From Sipunculus nudus (taxonomy: Eukaryota; Annelida; Sipuncula; Golfingiida; Sipunculidae): a DNA stretch of 64,000 nt. Both the position numbers and the translations under genes were made by a program. The number at the start of each line of letters is the position of its first letter. Within the stretch, counting starts at the first letter, position 1. This document shows positions 23,275 to 36,846 of the stretch, one piece after another. The stretch is from the NCBI GenBank assembly GCA_026874595.1, contig CM049312.1, positions 74,498,429-74,562,428 of the forward strand, read 5' to 3'. The notes beneath the pieces were generated by a model that searched no databases, was not told where the DNA came from, and saw only the letters and a list, made by a program, of their open reading frames with translations.

Positions 23275-24177
23275 AACGTATCTTACCGCAGCTCCACGAC
23301 AATCATCTTCGCCAAATATTAGTGTTACAGGGCTTTTTCAGGCGGGGACCATTCAGAAATTGTCGGCCATATTGCTTGACAGGAGCCAGGACGATGACAT
23401 GTTGGAAGTTATTTTGATGCAAACCCAGTCTCCAGCTCTTGTTTCACCTATGTATCCCGTATAATATCCCGAAAAATCCCATGACGCACTGTGTTCTTCT
23501 CTCTCACATCTGTACATGTGAATCTAAGAATCCTACTTACTCTACTAATGCTGTCGTGATTAATCCTGCACAAAACTGCTTCAAATTCAATATTGGGTGG
23601 GGATGGGCAATCCTGAATTGACCCAACCCCCTAAACCTGGACTTCATCATGAACACCAGGTTTATGTTTGAATGTCGAATACCGAGAAAAAAGTTACATA
23701 AAACCAAATTTAAGCATGGACAAGGATGGTATTTCAAGTGTTTTTCTAATTGTGAAAAATAGTCATGCTGCTTGAACTATTCCAAAAAAATATTTTTAAT
23801 GTTATGAGGACCATGTTTAAGCAAATCTCTGTTTGATATAGGTTCATGTGTGATTGAGCATGTCTTGTATTATACATGTTTAAAATATATAATTTGTTTG
23901 TAAAATTAGGTTTTATTTGAAATGATTTCGGAAGAACAGGTGTGCATGAATCTCATTTGGAGAAAGATTAAAATATGAATGGCAAGAAATGAGTCTGGTT
24001 ATTATTTATAACGATAAAATAAATGGTATATCAAAACAAGCCACCATTCAGTGGATAAAGTAATGATGGTTTCTCAACCACCAAGCACAACTCAGGTTTG
24101 TCAGCTGTCAGTGATGTTGGGATTTTTTGCTGTAGGGTATAAAATTGATACATTATTGCATTGATTTATTCATCAAT

Positions 24178-24920
24178 GGACAAGAATATCTCTGTAGCAT
24201 AGCCAAAGACAGGTTATGACCAATTAACTGACCAATTCAGGGATATCTCTGTAGCATAAGCAGGGATAGTTTAAAGGTCTGTTTCCATGTGCACGTATAT
24301 ATGCTTGAAGTGGCAGGCGCATATATTTGTACAGTGGATCAAGCAGGCCTTCCACAAAAAGAAGGTGAAATGATGTAATTTTACCCTGAATCCCTGAGTT
24401 CACGCAGACCTTGTGCATGAAAATGACTCCTGTGGCGATTTTCATGCATATATGCTGACAGACACATGGAAACACCCAAGATACAAAATCATATAAGCGA
24501 TTTTTCACGCATATACATGCACATGGAAACACCACTTAAGACCAGTTATATAACCAATTCAAGGATATCTCTGTAGCATAGGCAAAGACAGGTTAAGACC
24601 AATAAACTGACCAGTTTAAGGATATTTCTGTAGCATATAGACAAGGATAGGTTAAGACCAACCAACTGATTCAAGCAAATCTCTGTAGCATAGGCAAGGA
24701 TAGGGTAAGACCAAACTGTTTCAAAGATATCTCTTTAGCATAGGCAGGACAGGTTAAGACCAACAAACTGGTTCAAGGATATACCTCTGTAGCATAGGAA
24801 GGACACATTAAGACCAACAAACTGTTCAAGGATCTCTCTCCGACTCTGTAGCATAGACAAGGAAGGACAGGTTAAGACTAATGAACTGGTACTAATATCT
24901 TTGTAACACAGGCAAGGACC
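24178..24920. repeat. Degenerate tandem array, unit about 55-62 bp
   Basis: Units carry ATATCTCTGTAGCATAGGCA, AAGGACAGGTTAAGACCAA and ACTGGTTCAAGG. About eight copies are recognisable on both sides of the inserted TTAA element. No known function. Confidence 0.85.
24275..24535. mobile_element. piggyBac-like MITE, 261 bp, TSD TTAA
   Basis: TTAA at 24271-24274 and 24536-24539 flank ends AGGTCTGTTTCCATGTGCA and (minus strand) GTGGTGTTTCCATGTGCA. In the array units the uninterrupted sequence is GGTTAAGACC, which shows the empty site. No ORF. Confidence 0.8.
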
Positions 24921-25919
24921 ATCATCTGGATCATTTACATAACACATGTAGCTATGTTATCTCCAAATACCTGTGACCAGTTTTCTCAAGAAGCCAGTGT
25001 TCTGTGTAACTTTTTATTCACAGAAGATTGAATTTTTCACCACTATAAATGTTCTTACTGTAAAATGAGCCTTCCACTTCAGTGAGTGTTGGCATATATT
25101 TGTTGAATTCATAACAAGAATGGTTCTCAGAATATGACAGTTAGGTGTCACAATGACAACTAAATTCTGTGTTATTCCAAGACCATGGGCATAGATTCTG
25201 CACCAACTACAGGTAATAACATTATCTGTGTGTGCCTGGTGATTTTCTGTGGGAAATTCTTACCAAAAGTTCTGCTTCAGTGACTGTTCAGTTCAGGTTT
25301 TAACATATATCCCTGGCATCAAGAACATTTTTATATATAAATGGGTATAATTGAAATAAAGTTGTGATTGTGATCAATCTGTGTGACTATAAATAAAAAC
25401 AACAACTTGTTTCACAAATTAAGCATGGTTATATAGACTAGTTTTAATTGATTTTTAAAGCTTATTGAAAAATATAAATATATAAACTAAGTTCATGGGG
25501 AAATATTAATTATACATACTATATTTGACAATGTGACAATTAAAGTTGATTGTAACAGCCACCTGGAATATGATCGGTAGTGGCCCAGTTGTCATGTCTC
25601 CATTGAACCTTAATTATAAACAAATTTTGCCTCAGTTTAATAATGAGTAGGAAGAATTAATAAAGTAGGAAGAATTCTTTGTGCATCTAGAAATCACTTG
25701 GCTAATATTTCAGCGAACTTCTAATTCCACGTCCACCTGCTCAAAGTTGAATGGGAATTGTCCCAGTTACCCACAATTCCACAAAAAATATCAAAATTCA
25801 TTGTTATCTTTATGTTGACAAGCAGACAGACACAGGTATATTGCTGTGGTCAAATTTGACATCTAGTCAAAGGCAATACTAAATATCATATAATTTGTGC
25901 TTAGAAGTGGGCCCCTGGT

Positions 25920-27430
25920 AACCCAACTTGACCAATGAATTTATTTTATGTGCAGGCCTACGCTCTTTACATAGACTGACCCAGACAATGAAATGGCTCT
26001 GACGGAGAAATCAAACGTTCTCTCACTATGTCGCATTGAGTGTCTGTACTGCTACCTCGCGGCAACTTACATAACTAATTACTACTCTCTGGCCCTCTTA
26101 TTTCATCGACTGGTAAACTTTAGCCGTTCCGGACAGTCAGCGCCACACATCGTCGCCTCGCTGAACTAAGGTCTTTCCCAGTGATGTAAGGAGTAATATA
26201 GTAGTCTTGCCCAGAATCTTTTTCAAAACCAACATGGTTAATTCAGTAACTGCCTATTGTGGGCTTCCATTCTTAATATTTTTTTAGGTCTTCGGCTATT
26301 TGAGTACGGCAAGATTTTTAACATCATATATAACCCTAAGCCTCAGTGAGTCAGTGTGTCACCGTTTATCACACCATCGCTTATCGAAGCAGGCCGGTTT
26401 TAAAATGTGTCTCTAGCTCAGCCAATCAGTGTGACATATTCAGGTCCACACACGACCAACGCAGTCAAACTCTTATTTATGTAACAGCTGACTGAAACGA
26501 TCACAACGTTCAGCGTGTTAGCAACTTAACAGTGGCAAGACTTTCATGTGTAACTTGAACACTAACAAATAGAAAGTACAAAATCGATGCGACATTGGCT
26601 ACAGTGCACTTAAATTTGGCCCATGGACTGTAAGTTTGAACAGCAGAGATATATATCATGGGACACGAAGGTCCATGTATGGACTTTCTGAAAACATGCA
26701 TGATTTCAGTGCAGATGTTTTCAAGCTTTGGGACCGCTGTTGGCATTCTTATAGCAACGATGCCACTCACATGAGACGTGACATCCTGATATGCAAATAC
26801 AGGAGCATCTTCCGGTCCTAAAAGAGCCTTGTGAAGCCTTAATATGCAAATATCAGGGATTCACCATATGGACTTTACAGGGCTTTAGTGATAAGAGCTA
26901 GAACTGAGTTATGTCTGTTGGTACATGGAATCACGTTTCATTTTAAGCATTTTAGCAGTAAACATCAATACACTAAAGCCCAGGCAGAGCTATCTTTACA
27001 CAGCGCTTTACCTATAAGCCTACTACCTATATTGTAAGCGCTGTTTGTTATGACCTCGTATCCTGAATCTCGACACCAGAACGGAGCACTGTATTTTGGT
27101 TCAATCAGATGAGACCCTGTGCTGGAAGACAAAACGGTTTACCTGCCAAGCGAGGAATACACCAAGCTAATGTTGTTCATTTCTTTTTGAATGACAGCTC
27201 ATCGCCTCGGCAACCCGTTTGAACAGGCCACAGGCTCAGAGAGAATTATAATTGCCCTATACATGGTTTCTGGGCGGAGCCTGATGCCTGTCGAGTGTTT
27301 GTTGACTGGTATTGATTGGCTGCTAGACACATCAGCAGTTTTTTTTCAGCAGACAGGCCACCTGGTGTTTAAGTGCATCATAAACGGTCAAAGCAGGCCG
27401 CGGGAAAATCCGTAAGCTTCTTAAGCAACG
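25920..27430. promoter_or_regulatory. CpG-rich patch in the LIS1 5' region
   Basis: CpG dinucleotides are frequent (for example cgccacacatcgtcgcctcg near 26141) compared with flanking AT-rich DNA. There is no repeat-like structure and no convincing ORF. It could be an alternative LIS1 promoter, a distal enhancer or an unannotated non-coding exon. Confidence 0.3.
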
Positions 27431-28130
27431 CAAGATTTCCGCTGCCTCAGGAGCCTAGTGCAGGCCCTGTCAAGCTTTAGTTTCCATACATGAGGGGGTG
27501 AACATGCATGAAAAATTGCTGATATATGATTGTGTAACTGTAATATATGTATGTACATATATCGCTCCCAGGTAAAATGATGCAACTTCAGCATGTTTGT
27601 GTGGAACTTGAAGCCCTTTTAGATCCACTGTACCACAATATTTATACTATACATCTTCCAGTTCATGTAATTATACACCCACATGTACACACAAAGATTT
27701 ATATTTTCACACACCATTGTACATGCACATAGTAAAATAACTTTAGCCTGTGAAGTTTTCATTTTTCTACCCCTGCCCATAAAATCCAGAGAAGAGATAA
27801 AAAAGAATTATGTTGGCAGATTCTTTGGCTCCACGTCCAAGCCTGGTGAACATACAGAATTATATGCGGCGGGGGGTTCCTGTCAAAATGGTCTTGTTAG
27901 GACCATACACAGGGTTGAATTATATTGTTCACCATGGCAACATGTAGTTCTTTGTCCATCACAGGAAGGTGGGCTTTTACAGTATAGCTCTGGGAGAGTG
28001 AGGGTTATTTGTAAGATCAAACAGTATGCAGAACTAGGTCAGCTGCCTGGCATTCCATGTGTCATGTCATTATAGGTAGTGCACAGCAGTTTTTTTCACT
28101 ACCATTATTAATTTTTCTCTCCTTTATTTC

Positions 28131-28146
28131 GGGGGGGGGGGGGGGG
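28131..28146. repeat. Poly-G tract (16 G)
   Basis: An uninterrupted G run in the LIS1 5' intron; see the C run at 28732-28753. Confidence 0.95.
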
Positions 28147-28731
28147 CAAAAGAGATTTGAGGGTAATACAGAGTAGTATCAATTTCAACTCTATCAGCTG
28201 TTTATAATACATTTTGTTATGTTTAGTGTTTATAATTTTAATAAAAAAACATGCTAGCTAATATAGGGTGTGGGTTTTGGTAAAGGTGGAAGAGTTTCAT
28301 AAATTTATATTTATGTATAAAATTTATAAATTTTAACCCATAGGAGACTGAATATCATGTAACATATCAGCTATTACATTTTATGCTGTCTGTGCTTTGA
28401 AATATGAACACTTGGTTAACAACTTAAAAGCTAAGATTCCATATACATTGAATGTGAATCTGGAATATGGATAAAAAATCCACATCAACTAAATAAACGA
28501 AGTGAGATTATGGATCTGTGGTTCTGCATGGTATATCAGACACAACACAGAAAATACAGCATGTACCGGGCCACAGGTAGGTCCACTACTTGTGAAATGG
28601 CTCAACACACATTTTGCATTCCAGTTTTGATCTGCATACTTCATGCATATGGAATCTTTTCTTTGTAAGTTTATTGTTGCACATTTTTATAACTTTGTAT
28701 ATCTAGGCATTATGTTTATCCAGCCTCAAGA

Positions 28732-28753
28732 CCCCCCCCCCCCCCCCCCCCCC
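28732..28753. repeat. Poly-C tract (22 C)
   Basis: Uninterrupted C run 585 bp after a G run, followed by AT-rich DNA. Length in the assembly may be unreliable. Confidence 0.95.
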
Positions 28754-29465
28754 ACAAAAAATATTTATATCGATGAAAGTTCTCCAGGGGCACTTCATCT
28801 TTTCTGATTTGTCTTGATCCACCACAGCTAAACATCTCAATGGCCCTACCTGTTTTTCTGCATCCACATAAAAAAGTTATTCAGAAAAGGTGTCTGTATG
28901 ATTTAGCTAAACCTCCGCTCATCCAAACAAACAAACACATTTGAAAACGTAACCTCTGTGGCTGACATAATGGGATTACTTGACAGTGAAGTCCTTTTAT
29001 AAAAGAAGTTGTAGATTTGCCTTATTTTGTTACATATAATATAGGTATAAATTCAGTTATTCACAGTTCTGGTCAAGCTTGCCTTACATTTAAATCAGCA
29101 AATCTGTACCTGTGTCACAGTATTGTGTAGACTCAGTGAGGTGAGGCCACCTATCTTTGCCCAGTAGAACTAAGGCTGTTTCCTAGTAGGATTGTGAATC
29201 TGATCCGTTGGGTGGTGAGATTGAAAAATTTAATGTTCTTGAATATTCCCTTTTATTACAATACTCCAGGACAGACCATAAGGAATATGGTTTTTATATA
29301 AATTTGTGCAAATCTACAGAAATTTGGGCTGGATTTTTTTAAATTGTACCATTGAGGCACATGGAAATGACACAATCATCTTGCAGATTTAGAACTTTTC
29401 TAGTAAATCTTATGAATTACTAGGAAGAAGCACGTAAATGATGCATGAGCCGCCTATATACAGGG

Positions 29466-29870
29466 CTTGACATGAACAGTTAACCACTTGTCTTGAGCAA
29501 GTGAAATTTTCAGAAAATGGTGCAAGGACAACCAAATGCAGTCTCTTGCTTGGCCAACTTGGAATATGGTCTAAAATAAACCTTTACATGAATTACTGAA
29601 TCTTAACCAATCATAGGCAAGTAATTTTTTTTCTTGGAGTAAAATTCTAAATTGTAACATCTACTTTAAATTACCTGTATGTTTATTTTGTGCAAATACT
29701 AAAGAGAAATATTATGAAAAAAAATGAACTTGTTTATTGTTGCCAAATAATCATGTGGAACACACACTTTTTGTTTGTGAGTTTGTGACTGAGATCACCA
29801 ACTTTTGAAGGACAAGTAAACATTCATGGTTGGCAAGTAAAAAATAGATGTTACTTGCCATGCTAGGTAA
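29466..29870 (+). repeat. Dispersed repeat, copy 1 (pair with 37830-38255)
   Basis: It shares blocks with 37830-38255 in the same order: AAATAAACCTTTAC, GACTGAATCTT-like, GCAAATACTAAAGAGAAATATTA and GACAAGTAAA. Identity is low. Class unknown; no coding frame. Confidence 0.5.
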
Positions 29871-31066
29871 ATAGTTTTAAAAGATAATGTCAAGCGGCAC
29901 TCAAGTCCTGGTAAATCCATCCTGAGACACCAGATCTCTTCCTATTCCATTCCAGTACTGTTTTGCTGTCTGTATTATGTAGTGTAAACAGTATGAGTAT
30001 ATAACAGCTAAACTGCTGTTTAGCAATGGCCCTGGTTTGAGGAGAAAAGCCAGCTGTTTCAGGGGCAGCCACTTTATTATTGTTGTCATCCTGAAGGTTG
30101 CGTACATAGGGCATGTGTAAAGAAGCAGCCACACCTTCCTTGCAGCAAAATGAGTCATCTTCCATCTTTTTATAGATTCAGGGGCTCTGTGGTCAATTAA
30201 CCAGACAGAATATATTAACACACACACTGGGTAAGTGTTACAGCGTGACCCTATTCTTGTGGCTTGGGTTAAAGGGACGTCCCCACGTGTATGTATTTTG
30301 GTAGATTATCACTATACTTGAGATTGCTACTATATCCTGATGTAGGAGTCAAGTGCAGCATCCAGCACTGCTGCTATTGGTCTCCCAGAACTGTTAACTG
30401 TTGCTGCCAGCCATCTTGCAATTGGTTTCACCTGTGGTAACAAGGTTGCCATTCTGTAGCCTATGTATAGACTCTTGTGCAGGCTTGTGTCCAAATCTTA
30501 TTGAGGATCAGTGAAGTTGGGCTGTCAGATGTTGTTTCACAAGCACGATCTTTGTCACATTATTAGTGAATCATGAACATCCAGTTACGATGACAAAATT
30601 ATACAGGAATGGTATTTGTTAGGGTTAAAGGTAGGGCTATTAAAGGTAGGCAACACTATTACAGTGCATCAGTTTAATATTAGTGCATTGAAATGTTGTT
30701 TATTGCCATTGCTGAAGACACCGTCAGTGAGGAACATAGAAATGTTGAAAATCCTTCCCACCAAAATAGTGTTAATTCAGTAACTTGAACAAATTCACAT
30801 ACAGCAACCGTACTCACACCAATGACGTACCACATGAACAGGCAGGTTGTGTTAGATTATGGATGACCTGGATGCTGTTTTCAAGGCCGCAGAGGTGATT
30901 TTGCTAAAATTATGTGTAATGATTTGATTTGGAATGTTATATTTAATTTTGCAAATTTGCATTTTCAGTCATCAGTTACCTTAATGATGAGTAAACTTTT
31001 CCTTAGCCTGGAGGCTCACCTTATATACTATTTGGAGTACTGGAGATTTTCCCCTCAAATTTGATA

Positions 31067-31215
31067 CAGAATAACAGGCCTTAAGGGGTCTGCTGCCCAG
31101 TTCCAATATTTGATGTGTATTTAACATTGGTCAAACTCATCTGAGAACATGATGGGAATTATATACACATTAGATATCAGAACAGACCCCTTGACATTTA
31201 AGGCCTGTTATTCTG
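31067..31215. mobile_element. Small inverted-repeat MITE, 149 bp
   Basis: The left end, CAGAATAACAGGCCTTAAGG, and the minus-strand right end, CAGAATAACAGGCCTTAAAT, both continue to GGGGTCTG and AATGTGTAT. Target duplication not resolved. Confidence 0.6.
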
Positions 31216-31618
31216 ACCCTATATTTCAATCCAGGAATGTATTAATTACAGTGTAATAAATTACAAAAGTTAAGCATTGTTTGTGTAATGCCTTGCATAC
31301 TTTAACTTATGGATGAAAATTACTTGTATGCAAGTCCACACTGCAGAAAGACCTGTCCAAAGGAAAACTTAATAACACTGTGGTTAGTGAGCTTTGCATT
31401 TTTGACCTCATTTGTGGTTAATGTGGGATCAAATTGAATTGGCAGGTCACTGGCTCATGCATTTAGGTATTGCACCAAATTTGTTTACAATTGAAAGAGT
31501 CAGTATGGCAGTTCATGACAAATTTACTTCTATTATGTACAGTCCATATATATATGATGCTCGATTATAATGACGACTCTAGTAGTAGTACATGGTCATA
31601 GTCTCCGTTTGCTGTTCA

Positions 31619-32566
31619 TTGTATCCGCCAAAACAGAGTTTTGCGGATACTATGTTTTCAGTCGGCCGCCGCCGCCGCATAGGTGTCCGGAGAACTCCTC
31701 TGTAACCGCTGGGGCGAATTTTACGAAACCCGGGATTATGTTCGGGTCACATGTGAACTGCTGCGCCCCGATTTTGTTTTGACTTCTGACCTTTCCTCTG
31801 CGCTCTGTGTCCATTTGTGCGTCTGTTTCCACACATAAACGCACATATCTTGGGAACCATTTGACAGATCAGGATAAAAATTTTACATAAATGAAGCCCT
31901 TGGATAGCTTTATAACATACACTAAAAATGGTGGCGCCACCTGCAACCATTTTTGAACTACGTCCATCTGTTCATCTACCTTGGGATAAAATCACTCATA
32001 TCTCTGCATTGGTTGGACTTATCCACCTGAAATTCGGCATGTGTATACATCCTGGATAGCTTTTTTCGAATTTCTGATAGGTGGCACCACCTACATTCAC
32101 GTTTATGCTGCAGACATCCAAGCTCATATCTCGGGAACCGTTTGACCAATCAGGCTAAATATTTTATACAAATTTAGCCCTTGGATAGCTTTATAACATA
32201 CACTAAAATGGTGGCGCCACCTGCAACCATTTTTTCACAGCGTCCGTCTGTTTGTCTGCTGTGGGATAAAATAACTCGTATGTCTGTAGTGGTTTGACAT
32301 AACTACCTAACAGCTTGCAGGTTTATACATCCTGGACAGCTTTCTGGATTTTATGACAGGTTGTGCCACCTACATTTATGTGACAGCTTTCTGCATTTGT
32401 GGTAGGTGGAGCAACCTACATATACATTTTGGCTGCAGACATCCATGCTAATATGCAACACACCTCACTCTGTTTTCCCTTGCCACTCAATCCATGCCTC
32501 ACTTCACCCGTTCCACTCTGATTTCGGCGGATACAAGTAGTGGCTTGTCGACTACCCGTATTCTAG
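31619..32566 (+). mobile_element. Helentron-like (HINE) element, family 1, copy C
   Basis: It starts TTGTATCCGCC with the 5' hairpin and ends GTCGACTACCCGTATTCTAG. The 3' stem has one mismatch (GTAGTGG). The core is shorter than in copy B. Some ORFs across it are shared with other copies because the repeat is conserved, not because it codes. Confidence 0.7.
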
Positions 32567-32761
32567 TTTTTAAGTATATTTCTCTCTGTGTCACTAGTTC
32601 TGTAAAAATTCTTGAGTTACACCTTAATAAAAAATATGAACAGAAAACACCTCTGTAAAATAAATGTTGTCATTCAGATTGATATTGTTTGACAGTAACT
32701 GATATTAGTAAGAGCACATTTTTTATCTGGATTGATTTTATACAACATTGCAGTAATATAC

Positions 32762-32985
32762 AGTGAAATCTCACTAACATGACTATCTTTGTGGCCAGCC
32801 TAACTTGTCATGTTAGCAGGTTTGGGCATATCAGCTGGAGGTTTTCATGATGATTTACATTTGTCCAGGACCAAAAAAAATTGTTGTCTGCTGATTGGTT
32901 GTGATACAGATAGTGGGGTGGTCGTCATTCAAACTTTCACTGTACTTATATGTAATCATATCATTTGGTGGCTTTCCAGTCTGTT
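32762..32985. repeat. Possible decayed mariner-type MITE
   Basis: TACAGTGAAATCTCACTAAC resembles a mariner-type MITE left end, and TTACAGTGACT near 32984 may be the other end. No clear matching inverted terminus, so weak. Confidence 0.25.
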
Positions 32986-34350
32986 ACAGTGACTGTGTCA
33001 TTTGATGTGGTGTGTTTGTAGAGTTGATGTAAGTATGAATATTATGTAATTATACTTATAAGGATATTTACTTTTTAGCATGTTAGAAGGGAATTAAAAT
33101 ATAAATTAAAACACAATTGTCACACATGGAAACAGTTTAAATGGATTCTTAAGAAAAGGATTATAGATGAGAAAAGCAATACATATTCAAGACTTAGACA
33201 CATCACTCTAAACATCTGAGCCAACACCAAAACAAAAGTAAGAACATAGGGCATTTGAGGTCAGTGTGGAGGGTGTTCAGTTGTTTGTCAACATGTCCTT
33301 ATGTTGTCTTATGGTCTACCTTGTAACAGGAACACCTGCTGACCAGTGGTCATTATGGATTCTTACATGTCTGGTCACACTCCCCGCCTCCCAGTATTCA
33401 CTCTCCACGCCTGTACCGGTTAACACTCAGGGTTTTTGTTAGCCCAGTGCAAACATTTAGCAATCCTGTACTTGCACATAAAGTCCACATACCCTGCGTG
33501 TGGGCAGGCGTCTCATAAAGGGGTCATATTAAGCAGCCAGGACATGCTAGGGCAATATGAGCCAATATGTGCATACCTGTCAACAGGTGGAGTCACTGAA
33601 GTGAAAGGTTGTTCGTAAGATCAAGAAAGCTCAGTGAATTGCTGTCCTCCCCTTTACTTTCACCTAAGTGGTCTTTAATGCATAAAGCTCATTACAAAAT
33701 ACCTGAGAGGTCCCAGGTGCCTTGGTGAAGTCACTTAACCTCTCGTTTATACATATCACAGAACTGTATCATAAGCCACCTGACCCATACTCTATCACAC
33801 ATGGATATATGAAGGTCTGCAAGTTTTCTGTGGATGTGACAATTAACCAAGAACCTCATCTTACTGGATTCTGATTTGTGAGTCACAGTAGTTAAAATAT
33901 ATATTTCAAATTATTTTTCTTAGCATTCATTAAAGTTTAAAATTTTTGGCATTTACTAAAATGAAAATTCAGATATATTTTTTTGTAACATAAACTTGAA
34001 TTAATGTGATTCTTTTATGAAGAAATGGATCTTTAACACTGTGTTTCACTGGAAAAAAATGTTTTCATTCTGAAGTGTCTTCAGTGTCTTAATTATGTCC
34101 AGATTGAAATATAGAAAACTGCCCTTCATTTTGAAATGTAGTTGTACTCTGTAAGTTATGTAACTGAAAGTTACCAAGTTGAAAGCTCAAGTAAAAAAAA
34201 AATTAAAATTTTCTGTTATTATTGTTCAGATTTTTTAAGCAAACAGCAAGAAGTATTTATGGGTCTTGAAAGTATTTTAGACTGAAATATGTCATCTTAT
34301 CAGTTTGTTCACATGGGGTTAAGATATTATTGCATGAACCAATCAATAAT
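32986..34350 (+). other. PAFAH1B1: LIS1 5' intron segment
   Basis: Apparently unique sequence with no transposon ends, ORF or RNA gene that I can support. Confidence 0.6.
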
Positions 34351-35788
34351 TGTATCCCCAGACAAAGTCGGGGGATACTATGTTTTCATACCGGTCCCGC
34401 CGCCGCATATAAATCTTGTTGGCGCGATAACCCAAAAAATATTTCACGGAACTTTACCAAACTTGGTATATGTATAGATATGGGTAAGAGGACGACGCCT
34501 ATTTAAAATGAGGTCATGACCTTTACTAGGAGAGTGTCCTTGACCTTGAATAGGTCCAATTTTGGGGAAAATCACACAAATTCTTTAATATCTCAAGAAA
34601 TCTTGCATGGATTTATCCCAAAATCAAGTTGATGGAAGGTCATGGATAGGGTTGTCATGTTCCAGAAACTGGTGGCGCCACCTATTATTCTTTACTTGTT
34701 TTCGTGCCGTTTAATACCCCAAATTTGCCACCTTACAGTACTGTGAGCATTATAAGTCAAAAACTAATGGACAGATTTCTTTTATATTATGCATATACAT
34801 AGGTATGGGTTATGGGATGATGTTTATTTAAATTGGGGTCATGACCTTTCCTATGATAGTGGCCTTGACCTTGAATATTGCCATATATGGTGAAAATCAC
34901 ACACCTCTTATGATATCTCCAGTGTTGATAGCCATATGGATTTCAAACATGACTTATGTATGGCCCACCACTAAAGTAAGAACCCTATAGGTTCTAGGGT
35001 GATGAGGTCAAAGGTCAAGGTCAATGGACTGGCATGTTAAAAGATACTGTGGATGCATTTTAAGCCAAACTTTCATCCTAGGTCTTCCATCTTGAATATA
35101 TAGCTCACTTGCCAATAGGGGATGATCCATATAAATTTTGAGGTCGCAAGGTCAAAGGTCAAGGCCACAGGAGCTATCTGTCCAAAAATTAGTTTCTGGA
35201 TGATAATTCCTGCTTTTATTGATGTATTGATTTCAAACTTGACTTATATATGTCCCATTGAAAAAGCAAGGCTCCAATTGGGGTCATGAGGTCAAAGGTC
35301 AAGGTCACAGGACACATCTTTAAAAAGATGTGGATGCATTTTCAGCCAAACATTTCATCTCAGATCTTTCATCTTGCACATATAGTTCTCCTGCTAAGAG
35401 AGGAAGAACACTATCAATTTTGAGGTCACAAGGTCAAAGGTGAAGGTCACAGGAGCCATCTGTCCAAAAATTAGTGTCTGGATGATAATTCCTGCTTTAT
35501 GGATGTATAGATTTCAAACTTGACTTGCATATGTACCATTGGAAAAGCAAGATCCGAATTGATTTTGGGGTCATGAGGTCAAAGGTCAAGGTCACAGGAC
35601 ACATCTTTAAAAAGATCAAGGTCACAGGACCAACATCTTCAACAAGGTTTTTGATTGTTAGATGGAAGAAACAATAAATATGCCAAGTGTCAGTATATGC
35701 TGCTAAAAATGGGGGTCTATTCTTAAAGGGGGGGGGGCCTACTATGTCTGGGGATACTCTGGCACCTGCGGTGCCAAGAAATGTCTAG
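34351..35788 (+). mobile_element. Helentron-like (HINE) element, family 2, copy F
   Basis: It starts TTGTATCCCCAGACAAAGTC with hairpin partner GGGGGATAC, then ACTATGTTTTCA and CCGCCGCCG as in family 1. Near the 3' end GTCTGGGGATAC is the exact inverse of the 5' GTATCCCCAGAC. It is followed by hairpin TGGCACC-TGC-GGTGCCA and CTAG. One GGTGGCGCCACC lies at 34671. The core repeats GAGGTCAAAGGTCAAGGTCA. Confidence 0.7.
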
Positions 35789-35928
35789 TTTATGTTCTTT
35801 CTATATTACCATGAAGTCTATGGTATAGAATTGTATCTTAAATATTGATGGAGTGAATTCAGTTTGACTTGTAAATCATGCTGTAAGGTAAGAGTAATGG
35901 CTGGAATGTTGACACATATACCCTACAC

Positions 35929-36135
35929 AAGATTCAGTTTTACTGCTGTTCTGTCTTCCTTATACATCTGACAGGGATAAATTTTTTTTTCTGATATTTT
36001 GACTTATTTGCATATGCATACAAATTGCAAAATTATGTCTGATCGATAATGCAAAGATGCAGCAAATTTAATCGATTATGGAAGAAAACAACTAATCATC
36101 TATATATTTATTTAATCGGCAGACCACCTGTTAGC
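35929..36135 (+). repeat. Direct repeat left of LIS1 start exon
   Basis: Blocks GATTCAGTTTTACTG, GCATACA, AATGCAAAGATGCA, TTTAATCGATT and GAAAGAAAACAACT-like recur in the same order at 36993-37195, about 1.06 kb away. Identity is moderate. Confidence 0.5.
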
Positions 36136-36846
36136 AGATTGTGGTAGTGGTACTATAAAATTTGGCACCATAAGAGAATATATATCTCAAAGAAAAGTAA
36201 ACATTGAACACATTTTAATGTGATAAGGAGATATATACTGTAAAATAAAAATTCTGACAGGGTAAATAATGCTTTGAAATGTTCACTTTTCCAACGGAGA
36301 GGCATAAATCTAGTTTTGCCATTCCTGCAGGAAAATTCACCTTTCTGCTATAGATGCATCCTATCATTTTAAAAAATCACTTGCGTTTTGACATTTCTGG
36401 GGAACAGTTTACAAGTATTGTTATAATGCAGCATCCAAATGGTGACACCCAGCAATCTTTTGTTATGTATGTTGTGATTGAGTATAGGCCTGAGTACCCA
36501 ATTGCATATATTTCCTTACAAAATAAGAATGGGGCAGGGGTTTTTGACTGATACCCTCCTCCATTATGGGGAATCTGTGTAGCTTGGGGTTTCCCAGTTA
36601 CAGTGACGTAATATTTTGTTTTTGTTTATTTTTCATTATAAGTAATGTAGGAAACATCTAGGAGTTCACCTTTCCAACAAATTGGTAGAAAATGAAAAAT
36701 GCATTTCTGTGCATGTTTGCCTGTCTGAGACAGGCGGAAAGGTGTTATTACGTACTACCCCTGTCTTCTATAGCCTGAATCATGGATTTGTTGCATTTTG
36801 AATGATACAGTCACAGAGCATTGAGTTTTGTTTGTTGTATTTACAG

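Noticed and set aside
24178-24920. CRISPR-like repeat array
   Set aside because: Units are contiguous and degenerate without spacers, and the DNA is eukaryotic.
26790-26852. Two ATGCAAAT-type octamers, possible snRNA enhancer
   Set aside because: No snRNA sequence or proximal element found downstream.
27547-28075. Overlapping 61- and 130-codon ORFs
   Set aside because: No family match, no splice context, and ends beside a poly-G tract.
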